7,490 nt of DNA from Dehalococcoidia bacterium (lineage in GTDB: Bacteria > Chloroflexota > Dehalococcoidia > Dehalococcoidales > G020351185). Each line of letters starts with the position of its first letter. Position 1 is the first letter of the stretch. The translations under genes were made by a program, and so were the position numbers. Below the pieces are notes generated by a model, which worked only from the letters and a program-made list of their open reading frames with translations, was not told the DNA's origin and did not search any database. The DNA is taken from NCBI GenBank assembly GCA_030640385.1, contig DAOWJL010000088.1:1-7490 (forward strand). Reading direction: 5' to 3'. Shown piece after piece: positions 1-6,492 of the stretch.

Positions 1-2
1 TA

Positions 3-35
3 TTCCAGAAACTCAGCCAGCTCCGCAATAAATGA
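3..35 (+). CDS. Possible 3' end of an upstream gene (perhaps dnaJ-like)
   Basis: The reading frame starting at base 3 is open from the window edge and gives FQKLSQLRNK followed by TGA at 33-35, ending 22 bases before the hspR ATG. HspR genes commonly follow dnaJ, and DnaJ/CbpA-type proteins often end in a short Leu/Arg-rich helix of this flavour, so this could be the tail of such a protein. Ten residues cannot establish identity. A second frame (from base 2, stop TAA at 29-31) is equally open, so even the frame is uncertain. Confidence 0.28.
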   Translation, partial: FQKLSQLRNK

Positions 36-57
36 TGGATTGTGCAGGGGGTTGCTT

Positions 58-369
58 ATGGAAGAAGAGATAAAACCACGTTACGTAATCAGTATAGCCG
101 CCGAGATGCTCGGCACCCAGACTTATACTTTGCGTTACTATGAAAAGGTGGGCATAATTAAACCGGCACGGTCCCGTGGGAATATACGTCTTTATTCCGA
201 TATGGACCTGGCGCTTCTTCAACGGGTAAGGACGCTTATGGAAGAACTCGGCGTTAACCTTGCCGGGGTGGAGGTTATTATGAGGATGTCACAACAAATC
301 GCCCAGCTACAAAAAGTCAATGATAAACTTGAGGCAGAGCTAGATACAATAAGGAGAGAGGAAGCATGA
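58..369 (+). CDS. hspR: HspR-type MerR family heat-shock repressor
   Basis: A 103-residue MerR-family DNA-binding protein. Residues 9-50 form the winged helix-turn-helix, with the family pattern YVISIAAEMLG, TLRYYEKVGIIKP and GNIRLYS. The following helix contains GVNLAGVEVI (65-74), which is typical of HspR rather than of metal- or drug-sensing MerR proteins. Residues 75-100 look like a dimerising coiled coil, and there is no effector-binding domain. In known systems HspR represses chaperone genes (dnaK operon, clpB) and acts with DnaK as co-repressor. The ATG at 58 is preferred because AGGGGG (46-51) sits 6 bases upstream. An in-frame TTG at 40 would add six residues with no good ribosome site. 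The stop overlaps the Clp gene start (ATGA, 366-369), so the two are translationally coupled and HspR probably autoregulates this operon. The expected operator lies upstream, outside the window. Confidence 0.85.
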   Translation: MEEEIKPRYVISIAAEMLGTQTYTLRYYEKVGIIKPARSRGNIRLYSDMDLALLQRVRTLMEELGVNLAGVEVIMRMSQQIAQLQKVNDKLEAELDTIRREEA

Positions 370-2852
370 GGCAGGAAAGATTTACCGAACAGGCGCAGGA
401 GGCATTAGCCGCCTCCCAGCAGCTGGTTCGTCAATTCAAACACAGCCAGTGGGATGTCGAGCATATCTTGCTCGCCCTGCTACAGCAGAAAAAGGGGCTG
501 GTTGGCGATATTATCAAAGAACTCGGCACTGATATAGAGGCAATCAGAAAACAGGTTATTGCCTCCCTGGAAAAGACGCCTCAGGTCTCTTGTGAAACTG
601 AGCAAATCTACGCCACCCCCCGGGTCGCCAAGCTGCTGGAAACGGCAGGCAATGAGGCTGACCGGCTCAAGGATGAGTTTATCGGTACCGAACATTTTCT
701 GATTGCCATAAGCGGGGACGAAAGGGGAGAGGCAGCCAGAATACTGCATGACGCCAAGATAAACCAGGAAAAGGTTTATGGTGCCCTGAAGAAAATAAGG
801 GGCGGGCACCGCGTTACCGATTCCAGAGCCGAGAGCAAATACCGCTCTCTGGCAAAATACAGCCGTGACCTTACCGAACTCGCCCGCCAGGGTAAGCTTG
901 ACCCGGTTATCGGTCGAGATGAAGAAATTAAACGGGTAATGCAGATACTTACCCGGCGCACGAAGAATAACCCGGTGATCGTCGGCGAAGCCGGTGTAGG
1001 CAAAACGGCTGTCGCCGAAGGAGTGGCGCAGAAAATTGCCGCCGATGATGTCCCCGAATCCCTGAGAAACCGCCGCGTGATGGCGCTTGATATGGGAGCG
1101 CTGGTGGCTGGCAGCAAGTTCCGTGGCGAGTTTGAAGAACGCCTCAAGGCGGTAATGGACGAAGTGCGTGAGGCACAGGGCGAGGTAATACTTTTTATTG
1201 ATGAGGTTCATACCGTTGTCGGCGCCGGCGCCGCCGAAGGCTCCATTGATGCCAGCAATATGCTCAAACCGGCCCTGGCTCACGGCGAATTACAGTGTAT
1301 CGGTGCTACTACACTGGACGAATACCGTAAATTTATTGAAAAAGACAAAGCCCTGGAGCGACGCCTGCAGCCGGTCTATGTCGATGAACCTGATGCCGAA
1401 GCTACTATCGCCATATTAAAAGGCTTGAGACCGAGGTATGAGGCACATCACAAGATTAAAATAAGCGACCAGGCACTGGAGGCGGCGGTGCATTTAAGCC
1501 AGCGTTATATATCCGACAGACACCTGCCGGATAAAGCTATTGACCTCATTGATGAAGCCGCTTCAAAACTGCGCCTGGAAACCGAGAGCGCCCCGCCGGA
1601 GGTTAAATCGCTGGAGAAGCGCCTGAAGCAGTTAACCAATGAAGAAGAGGCTGCCTCACAACGGCAGGAATATGAAAACGCCGCCCAGCTCAAAGTCGAA
1701 AGATTACATATGGAAGAAGAATACGACCAGGCTAAGAGCCAGTGGTTAAAACAGCAGAAGATTGAAGAGGAGGTTGGTGAAGAAGATATCGCCCAGCTTG
1801 TCGCCGTCTGGACGGGTATACCGGTATCCCAGATGCTTGAGGGCGAAGCCGAAAAGCTGATTCACATGGAAGAGCGCCTCCACGAGCGGCTCGTCAACCA
1901 GGAGGAAGCGGTAAAGGCTATTTCGGAGGCTATCAGGAGAAGCCGCGCCGGGCTCAAGGACCCGCAGCGGCCGATAGGCAGCTTCATGTTCCTTGGGCCT
2001 ACCGGTGTCGGCAAGACCGAGCTTGCGAAAACCCTCGCCTGGTTCCTCTTCGGTGATGAAAACGCCATGGTACGCCTGGATATGTCTGAATACCAGGAGA
2101 GACACACCGTATCACGTCTCATCGGCGCTCCGCCGGGCTATGTCGGCTATGATGAGGGAGGGCAGCTCACCGAGCTGGTAAGGCGCCGCCCATACCGGGT
2201 AATACTGCTGGACGAAATTGAAAAGGCACATCCCGAGGTTTTTAACAGCCTGCTACAGGTACTTGACGACGGGCGTCTTACCGATGGCCACGGGCGGACG
2301 GTGGACTTTAAAAACACGGTGGTTATTATGACCTCCAATGCCGGGGTGGAGCTTATAAAACGCCAATCTACTGTCGGTTTTGCCATACCGAAGGACAAGG
2401 CAAAGGCAGCTAAGAACAGCTATGAGCAAATTAAGGAAAAGGTAATGACCGAGGTTAAAAAGACCTTTCGTCCTGAATTTCTAAATCGCATAGATGAAAT
2501 CATAGTATTCCATGAGCTTACCGAAGAAGAATTGAGGAGCATCGTTGATTTGATGGCAAAAGACCTGCAAAACCGACTGACTGACCGCAAACTGGCGATC
2601 GAAATCTCTGATAAAGCCAGGTCCTGGCTGGCTGAAGCCGGCTACGACCCGGTTTACGGAGCGAGACCATTGAGGCGAGCTATAGAACGTTATATAGAGA
2701 ACCCTCTTTCAAGCAAGTTGCTGCGGGGTGAATTCACCCCGGGTGATACTATACTGGTTGACCGGGTGGCTGACGGCTTAACCTTCAAGGTAAAGAAAAA
2801 TACGGCAGCAGCTAAGAAAAACCACCCGAGGCAGGAGAAAGTTGCAGACTAA
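366..2852 (+). CDS. clpC: Hsp100 AAA+ ATPase, ClpC-like with ClpB-like N-terminal half
   Basis: An 828-residue cytoplasmic two-ring AAA+ unfoldase. Clp N-domain repeats cover about 5-145. NBD1 has Walker A GEAGVGKT (207-214), pore loop KFRG (251-254), Walker B ILFIDE (275-280) and arginine fingers in ERR (331-333). The middle domain (about 412-470) is short and UVR-like (QEYENAAQLK), as in ClpC, lacking the long ClpB coiled-coil propeller. NBD2 has Walker A GPTGVGKT (544-551), pore loop GYVG (591-594), Walker B VILLDE (612-617), sensor-1 TSN (656-658), arginine finger R708 and sensor-2 GARPLRR (765-771). VGF at 670-672 lies where ClpC and ClpA carry the ClpP-binding tripeptide. The N-domain and NBD1 wording (RFTEQAQEAL, KYSRDLTELARQGKLDPVIG) resembles ClpB. 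The length fits ClpC (about 810-850) better than ClpB (about 850-870). Inferred role: feeding damaged proteins to ClpP under HspR control. It would often be labelled ClpB from context. All catalytic residues are present. Confidence 0.9.
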   Translation: MRQERFTEQAQEALAASQQLVRQFKHSQWDVEHILLALLQQKKGLVGDIIKELGTDIEAIRKQVIASLEKTPQVSCETEQIYATPRVAKLLETAGNEADRLKDEFIGTEHFLIAISGDERGEAARILHDAKINQEKVYGALKKIRGGHRVTDSRAESKYRSLAKYSRDLTELARQGKLDPVIGRDEEIKRVMQILTRRTKNNPVIVGEAGVGKTAVAEGVAQKIAADDVPESLRNRRVMALDMGALVAGSKFRGEFEERLKAVMDEVREAQGEVILFIDEVHTVVGAGAAEGSIDASNMLKPALAHGELQCIGATTLDEYRKFIEKDKALERRLQPVYVDEPDAEATIAILKGLRPRYEAHHKIKISDQALEAAVHLSQRYISDRHLPDKAIDLIDEAASKLRLETESAPPEVKSLEKRLKQLTNEEEAASQRQEYENAAQLKVERLHMEEEYDQAKSQWLKQQKIEEEVGEEDIAQLVAVWTGIPVSQMLEGEAEKLIHMEERLHERLVNQEEAVKAISEAIRRSRAGLKDPQRPIGSFMFLGPTGVGKTELAKTLAWFLFGDENAMVRLDMSEYQERHTVSRLIGAPPGYVGYDEGGQLTELVRRRPYRVILLDEIEKAHPEVFNSLLQVLDDGRLTDGHGRTVDFKNTVVIMTSNAGVELIKRQSTVGFAIPKDKAKAAKNSYEQIKEKVMTEVKKTFRPEFLNRIDEIIVFHELTEEELRSIVDLMAKDLQNRLTDRKLAIEISDKARSWLAEAGYDPVYGARPLRRAIERYIENPLSSKLLRGEFTPGDTILVDRVADGLTFKVKKNTAAAKKNHPRQEKVAD

Positions 2853-3483
2853 TCAGACAGATACATACAGCAGGCTGGATAAACTAAAAAGTACTCTGCG
2901 AAGATGGGAGTTCTGGGTAGGTATACTATCGGTAATCTTAACCGTCAGCCTGGCGGTATTAGTTGTGGTTTACTGGCAGTCATTCCAAAATATGGCTGGC
3001 TATAGCTATTTGGGTATGTTTTTCATCAGCATTATTGGCGGGGCTACCGTTATCATTCCGGTACCATCGCTTGCATTACAGTTCACCATGGGCGCCGTGC
3101 TGCATCCGGCCATAATAGGAGCCGTCGCCGGTCTGGGTACCGGTATAGGCGGCACCCTTATCTACCTCTTCGGCCGTAGCGGACGCAGGCTTTTTTTCAA
3201 TACAGATTTCTCCATACAAAAATATGATAATTTTATCGTTCGCTGGCTGTCCCGTTTAACGGGCTGGACGCAACGTAGAGGCTCGCTTACCGTTTTCTTA
3301 ATGTCAGCGATGCTCAACCCCGTTTTTTTCCCGATGGCGCTTGCCATCGGAGCCAGCCGCTTTCAGATGTGGCGCTTTTTTACTATGTGTTGGGCAGGCA
3401 ATACGGTAAAGAGTATGATTATCGCTTACCTTGGTTATTTCGGCCTGGGCTCACTACTCCGCTGGCTGGGAATCGAGGTCTAG
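2842..3483 (+). CDS. DedA/VTT-type integral membrane protein
   Basis: A 213-residue multi-pass membrane protein resembling the VTT (SNARE-associated, DedA-like) family. A short basic cytoplasmic N-terminus (to about 23) precedes hydrophobic segments near 25-44, 55-73, 85-110, 148-170 and 177-205. The VTT-like core includes GGATVIIPVPSLA (66-78), a Gly-rich helix ending in YLFGRSGR (108-115), and NPVFFPMALAIGASR (159-173). Family members act in membrane homeostasis and lipid-carrier transport (for example undecaprenyl phosphate or phospholipid flipping), but the substrate cannot be told here. The start is TTG at 2842, with AGGAG (2833-2837) 4 bases before it. The next in-frame ATG is codon 51, which would delete the first membrane segment. 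The gene overlaps the Clp gene by 11 bases, so it is probably co-transcribed with the HspR operon. Confidence 0.78.
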   Translation: MQTNQTDTYSRLDKLKSTLRRWEFWVGILSVILTVSLAVLVVVYWQSFQNMAGYSYLGMFFISIIGGATVIIPVPSLALQFTMGAVLHPAIIGAVAGLGTGIGGTLIYLFGRSGRRLFFNTDFSIQKYDNFIVRWLSRLTGWTQRRGSLTVFLMSAMLNPVFFPMALAIGASRFQMWRFFTMCWAGNTVKSMIIAYLGYFGLGSLLRWLGIEV

Positions 3484-3568
3484 TATCTAGTCTTATAACA
3501 ATTAAAAAGGATTTGCAATAGCTATATACAAGCAATACGCCGGATTAAAACCCGGCATCCCTGAGCTG

Positions 3569-3629
3569 GGTAATAAAATTGACGGTAGCGCAGCGATGTT
3601 CTATAATTATTATTGTCTGAGTTATTACC
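3569..3629. repeat. Inverted repeat flanking the purF promoter core
   Basis: GGTAATAA (3569-3576) and its exact reverse complement TTATTACC (3622-3629) bracket the promoter, one arm just upstream of the -35 box and one just downstream of the predicted start of transcription. Arm centres are 53 bases apart, close to five DNA turns. This could be a paired operator. An 8-bp AT-rich repeat can also arise by chance in a gap of this size, so the role is only inferred. Confidence 0.35.
3579..3607 (+). promoter_or_regulatory. Sigma70-type promoter for the purine operon
   Basis: TTGACG (3579-3584) and TATAAT (3602-3607) are separated by exactly 17 bases, one mismatch from the bacterial housekeeping consensus. 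AT-rich sequence (TAATAAAA) lies just upstream of the -35 box. Transcription would start near 3614, giving a leader of about 54 bases before the purF TTG. It lies in the only sizeable gap between the two gene blocks and points into purF. No other element of similar quality was seen in the 3484-3667 gap. Confidence 0.72.
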
Positions 3630-3667
3630 TGAACCAATTCACCCCGATTTTTAAGAGGTAAGCAAAT

Positions 3668-5086
3668 TTGCAAGAAGCTTGCGGTGTTTTTGGTATCTAT
3701 GCCCAAGATGAAGATATAGCCAGGCTTACCTTTTTTGCCCTGTTCGCTCTCCAGCATCGGGGGCAGGAAAGCGCCGGTATTGCCACTACCGATGGCAAGA
3801 ATATTCAGGTATATGCCAGGATGGGGCTTGTATCCCAGGTATTTACCGAGGATACCCTCAGCAAGCTCACCGGGCATATTGCCATCGGCCACAACCGTTA
3901 TTCCACCAGGGGTTCAAGCCACAGCTGCAATGTCCAGCCTATTATCGTCGGCAAAGATTCAGATACCCTGGCTATTGCCCATAACGGTAATATTACAAAC
4001 GCCGAAGCTCTGTATAAAGAACTGGCTGACAAAGGCTATGCCTTCCGTACCTCAACGGACACCGAGGTTATCGCCAACCTTATACTTTCCTCCCCGGAAA
4101 AGAAATGGTTAGACAGGATAAGATACGCCATGCGCCGTCTACAGGGAGCATATTCCATGGTCATTATGACAAAAGACACGCTCTATGGTATCCGCGACCC
4201 CTTAGGCGTACGCCCCTTATGCCTGGGGACTATCGGTAATGGCCACTATGTATTAGCTTCGGAAAGCTGTGCCCTTGACCACATCGGCGCCAGTTTCTTA
4301 AGGGAGGTCAAACCGGGTGAGATAGTTTCTATTACCGAAAGTGGTATAGACAGCTACCAGGAAGAGACGGATAAAAAATCGCTCTGTATTTTTGAGTATA
4401 TATACTTCTCCCGCCCCGATAGCACCATAAATGGACGCCTGCTCTACGCAGCACGGCAGGCTATGGGCGCCGGCTTAGCCGAAGAGCACCCGGTAGATGC
4501 CGATCTGGTTATCGGCGTACCCGATTCAGCCACCGCCGCCGGTTTCGGTTATGCCAATAAATCCGGTATCCCTCCGGGTGAAGGCTTGATTAAGAACCGC
4601 TATATGGGACGCACTTTTATCGAACCCGACCAGCGAATAAGAGACCTCGGTGTTCAACTTAAGTTTAATCCTCTGCAATCTTTATTGAAAGACAAGCGGG
4701 TGGTACTGGTCGATGACAGCATAGTCAGGGGTACAACTACGCCAAAGGTAATCAAGCTGCTGAGGAAGGGCGGTGCCAGAGAAATCCATATGCGTGTCTG
4801 CGCCCCGCCGATCCGCTACCCCTGTTTCTTCGGGGTGGATATGGCTACCCGCTGGGAGCTAATCGCTTACCAAAAAACAATACCCGAAATCAGGGACTTT
4901 ATCGACGCCGACTCATTAGGCTACCTGAGTATTGACGGGCTTATCAAGGCAGTGGCTTTGCCCAAAGAGATATTCTGTCTTGCCTGTTTTACCGGTGAAT
5001 ACCCGGTGCCGGTGCAGCTTGAGATGGACAAACTGGCACTGGAAACGTCGATAACGGACGGTGTAGTGCCGGTGGAACAGCTTTAA
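3668..5086 (+). CDS. purF: Amidophosphoribosyltransferase (glutamine PRPP amidotransferase)
   Basis: A 472-residue enzyme for the first committed step of purine synthesis: PRPP plus glutamine gives 5-phosphoribosylamine. The Ntn glutaminase domain is residues 5-230, with nucleophile Cys5, GHNRYST (74-80), AHNGNITN (104-111) and TSTDTEV (128-134). The phosphoribosyltransferase domain follows, with GVPDSA (283-288), GEGLIKNRY (304-312) and PRPP loop VVLVDDSIVRGTT (345-357). Cys240, Cys386, Cys437 and Cys440 (the last pair in CLAC) match the four ligands of the 4Fe-4S cluster in B. subtilis PurF, so this is the oxygen-sensitive type with a cleavable propeptide, here only MQEA. The start must be TTG 3668: an in-frame TAA lies at 3659-3661, and AGAGGT (3654-3659) sits 8 bases upstream of the start. 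It is the first gene of a purF-small ORF-purM-purH operon with its own promoter. Expected feedback inhibitors are purine nucleotides. Confidence 0.97.
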   Translation: MQEACGVFGIYAQDEDIARLTFFALFALQHRGQESAGIATTDGKNIQVYARMGLVSQVFTEDTLSKLTGHIAIGHNRYSTRGSSHSCNVQPIIVGKDSDTLAIAHNGNITNAEALYKELADKGYAFRTSTDTEVIANLILSSPEKKWLDRIRYAMRRLQGAYSMVIMTKDTLYGIRDPLGVRPLCLGTIGNGHYVLASESCALDHIGASFLREVKPGEIVSITESGIDSYQEETDKKSLCIFEYIYFSRPDSTINGRLLYAARQAMGAGLAEEHPVDADLVIGVPDSATAAGFGYANKSGIPPGEGLIKNRYMGRTFIEPDQRIRDLGVQLKFNPLQSLLKDKRVVLVDDSIVRGTTTPKVIKLLRKGGAREIHMRVCAPPIRYPCFFGVDMATRWELIAYQKTIPEIRDFIDADSLGYLSIDGLIKAVALPKEIFCLACFTGEYPVPVQLEMDKLALETSITDGVVPVEQL

Positions 5087-5110
5087 ATTGAAATAACATA
5101 ACTATAAAGC

Positions 5111-5209
5111 TAATAATACCTCCTGTCTGATTGCAACAGCTATTTTCAAGTGTTATTATTAATTACTATTCGTCAGAAGCCAGAAATCCAGCTTGAAGGA
5201 GGTTTATTA
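5111..5209 (+). promoter_or_regulatory. Candidate translational switch in the leader of the small membrane gene
   Basis: TAATAATACCTCC (5111-5123) pairs with GGAGGTTTATTA (5198-5209), giving 12 base pairs with one bulged T (5117). This buries the ribosome binding site ending 2 bases before the ATG. TTCAAG (5145-5150) pairs with CTTGAA (5192-5197) and extends the helix, so 5192-5209 can be fully paired. The same left arm (TAATAATA, 5111-5118) can instead pair perfectly with TATTATTA (5154-5161), which would free the site. Mutually exclusive pairings of this kind are the layout of riboswitches and similar leaders. No known aptamer was recognised, and RNA folding was done only by eye. Confidence 0.4.
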
Positions 5210-5211
5210 CG

Positions 5212-5418
5212 ATGGGTTGTAGCCTGATATTCGGGGCAGCAATACCCGGCTTTTTCCTGAGTTCCTGGTTTGCCATGCTCTTATGGGGCGTTATTGCACC
5301 AAAGTTCAGTGTAGTAACAATAAGCTATATCGATTCTATGTTGATAACCATCAGCCTGTGGATTGTGGTAGCGCCTTTGGCGGCGGCTGCCGGTAAGGGT
5401 AAGTGGTTTAAGAAATAG
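5212..5418 (+). CDS. Small two-helix membrane protein, function unknown
   Basis: A 68-residue protein not recognised as a named family. It has two hydrophobic segments, about 5-29 (starting with Cys3 and containing a Pro-Gly at 12-13) and about 40-60, joined by a short polar turn. It ends in a basic tail, GKGKWFKK (61-68), likely cytoplasmic, which implies both ends are inside. The start is well supported: GGAGGT (5198-5203) lies 8 bases before the ATG. It sits 125 bases after purF and 36 bases before the purM start, in the same orientation with no terminator seen, so it is probably transcribed with the purine genes. Position suggests, but does not show, a link to purine supply or membrane transport. 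Two helices are too few for a typical transporter alone, so a subunit or regulatory small protein is possible. Its leader may control its translation. Confidence 0.72.
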   Translation: MGCSLIFGAAIPGFFLSSWFAMLLWGVIAPKFSVVTISYIDSMLITISLWIVVAPLAAAAGKGKWFKK

Positions 5419-5442
5419 GATATAACATAGAGTAAATCTTTT

Positions 5443-5457
5443 AGGAGGCAACATATT
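5443..5457 (+). promoter_or_regulatory. Ribosome binding site deciding the ATT start of purM
   Basis: AGGAGG (5443-5448) is a perfect Shine-Dalgarno core. Six bases later comes ATT (5455-5457), in frame with purM. No ATG, GTG or TTG occurs in this frame between the in-frame stop TAG (5428-5430) and the GTG at 5554, which lies inside the conserved domain. The only ATG nearby (5468) is in another frame and stops after 13 codons. Confidence 0.7.
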
Positions 5458-6462
5458 AAACAGTCCTATGCTGCGTCCGGCGTTAACCTGGAGACCGCCG
5501 ATAGTATAAAGGCGCTTATCAAGCAGCATGTCAAGGATACGCTACGCCCCGAGGTGCTGGCCGGTCCCGGATTATTCGGCGGCCTCTTTGAACTGAAGGG
5601 GTTCAAGCAGCCGGTGCTGGTATCCAGCGTTGACGGAGTCGGCACCAAGCTTAAAATCGCCGAAGCCCTGGACAGATATGACACGGTGGGTATTGACATT
5701 GTCAATCACTGCGTCAATGACATATTCACCTGTGGCGCCGAGCCGCTCTTCTTTCTGGACTACATAGCTATGGGTAAGCTGGTGCCGGAAAAGGTGGAGG
5801 CTATTGTCAAGGGCTTGTCAGCAGCATGTCAAGAGGCTGGTTGCGCCCTTATCGGCGGTGAAACCGCTGAAATGCCCGGTATATATGCTGCAGGGGGCCA
5901 TGATCTGGCAGGCTTTATAATCGGCGCCGTTGAAAAGGGGAATATTATAGACGGCAGGTCAATCTCGGCCGGCGACGCTGTCCTCGGCCTGGCATCCAGC
6001 GGCCTGCATACCAATGGCTATTCGCTGGCTCGCAAGGTCTTCGGTGATACCGCTTCGGCATTAAACAAACACTACCCTGAACTGGGTAAAACTGTCGGCG
6101 AGGTGCTCTTGGAGCCCCACCGCAGCTACTATAGAATGCTGAAGCCGGTCCTTTCCATTATAAAAGGAATGGCACACATCACCGGCGGCGGACTAATCGG
6201 CAACGTACCGCGTATTCTACCCGAGGGTTTGGCGGCAATATTTGACAGCAAATCATGGTCTATTCCGCCAATTTTTCGGCTAATCCAGAATAAGGGCGAT
6301 ATTGATGTAAAAGAAATGTACCGGGTATTCAATATGGGCATCGGCATGGTACTCATCTGCTCACCCGATAAAGTTGAACAGCTTATTAATCAACTGCCTG
6401 AAGCTATGGTTATTGGTGGGGTGTCGAAGCAGACGGGGAAGGAACGGGTGGTTATAAAGTAG
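5455..6462 (+). CDS. purM: Phosphoribosylformylglycinamidine cyclo-ligase (AIR synthetase)
   Basis: Catalyses the ATP-dependent ring closure of FGAM to aminoimidazole ribonucleotide, the fifth step of purine synthesis, in the cytoplasm. From the proposed ATT start it has 335 residues, the normal PurM length. The N-terminus SYAASGVNLETADSIKALIK (4-23) matches the family's usual opening (Y-x-x-A/S-G-V-[DN]). Other family signatures are SSVDGVGTKLK (57-67), GIDIVNHCVND (79-89), GAEPLFFLDY (94-103), GGETAEMPG (134-142), SSGLHTNGYS (181-190), HITGGGL (241-247) and FNMGIGM (292-298). It belongs to the PurM/PurL ATP-binding superfamily. Starting at GTG 5554 instead would remove 33 residues, including conserved ones, and lacks a ribosome site. 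ATT is rare (known from infC and pcnB) and limits translation through IF3 discrimination. A base-calling error in an original ATG, GTG or TTG is the alternative. purH follows after 30 bases. Confidence 0.95.
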   Translation: MKQSYAASGVNLETADSIKALIKQHVKDTLRPEVLAGPGLFGGLFELKGFKQPVLVSSVDGVGTKLKIAEALDRYDTVGIDIVNHCVNDIFTCGAEPLFFLDYIAMGKLVPEKVEAIVKGLSAACQEAGCALIGGETAEMPGIYAAGGHDLAGFIIGAVEKGNIIDGRSISAGDAVLGLASSGLHTNGYSLARKVFGDTASALNKHYPELGKTVGEVLLEPHRSYYRMLKPVLSIIKGMAHITGGGLIGNVPRILPEGLAAIFDSKSWSIPPIFRLIQNKGDIDVKEMYRVFNMGIGMVLICSPDKVEQLINQLPEAMVIGGVSKQTGKERVVIK

Positions 6463-6492
6463 GTTAGTACCATAATCAATTTCGGAGGTATT

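Noticed and set aside
480..1283. Long open frame (267 codons) on the minus strand inside the Clp gene
   Set aside because: It is fully antisense to a strongly conserved Hsp100 coding region, resembles no protein I know, and has no independent support. It is a shadow of the real gene's codon bias.
3539..3556. GCCGG / CCGGC hairpin (8-base loop) after the VTT gene as an intrinsic terminator
   Set aside because: The stem is only 5 bp and no T-run follows on either strand, so it does not meet the pattern of a Rho-independent terminator.
3735..4112. 125-codon plus-strand frame inside purF
   Set aside because: It overlaps the conserved PurF glutaminase domain in another frame, and its composition is typical of an out-of-frame reading.
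5145..5197. TTCAAG...CTTGAA as an HspR (HAIR-type) operator
   Set aside because: The HAIR motif is CTTGAGT-N7-ACTCAAG. Here the arms are in the opposite order, 41 bases apart, and lack the GT/AC extension. RNA pairing explains them better.
5554..6462. purM starting at GTG 5554
   Set aside because: This removes 33 residues, including the conserved PurM N-terminus, and there is no ribosome site before the GTG. The ATT at 5455 with AGGAGG fits far better.
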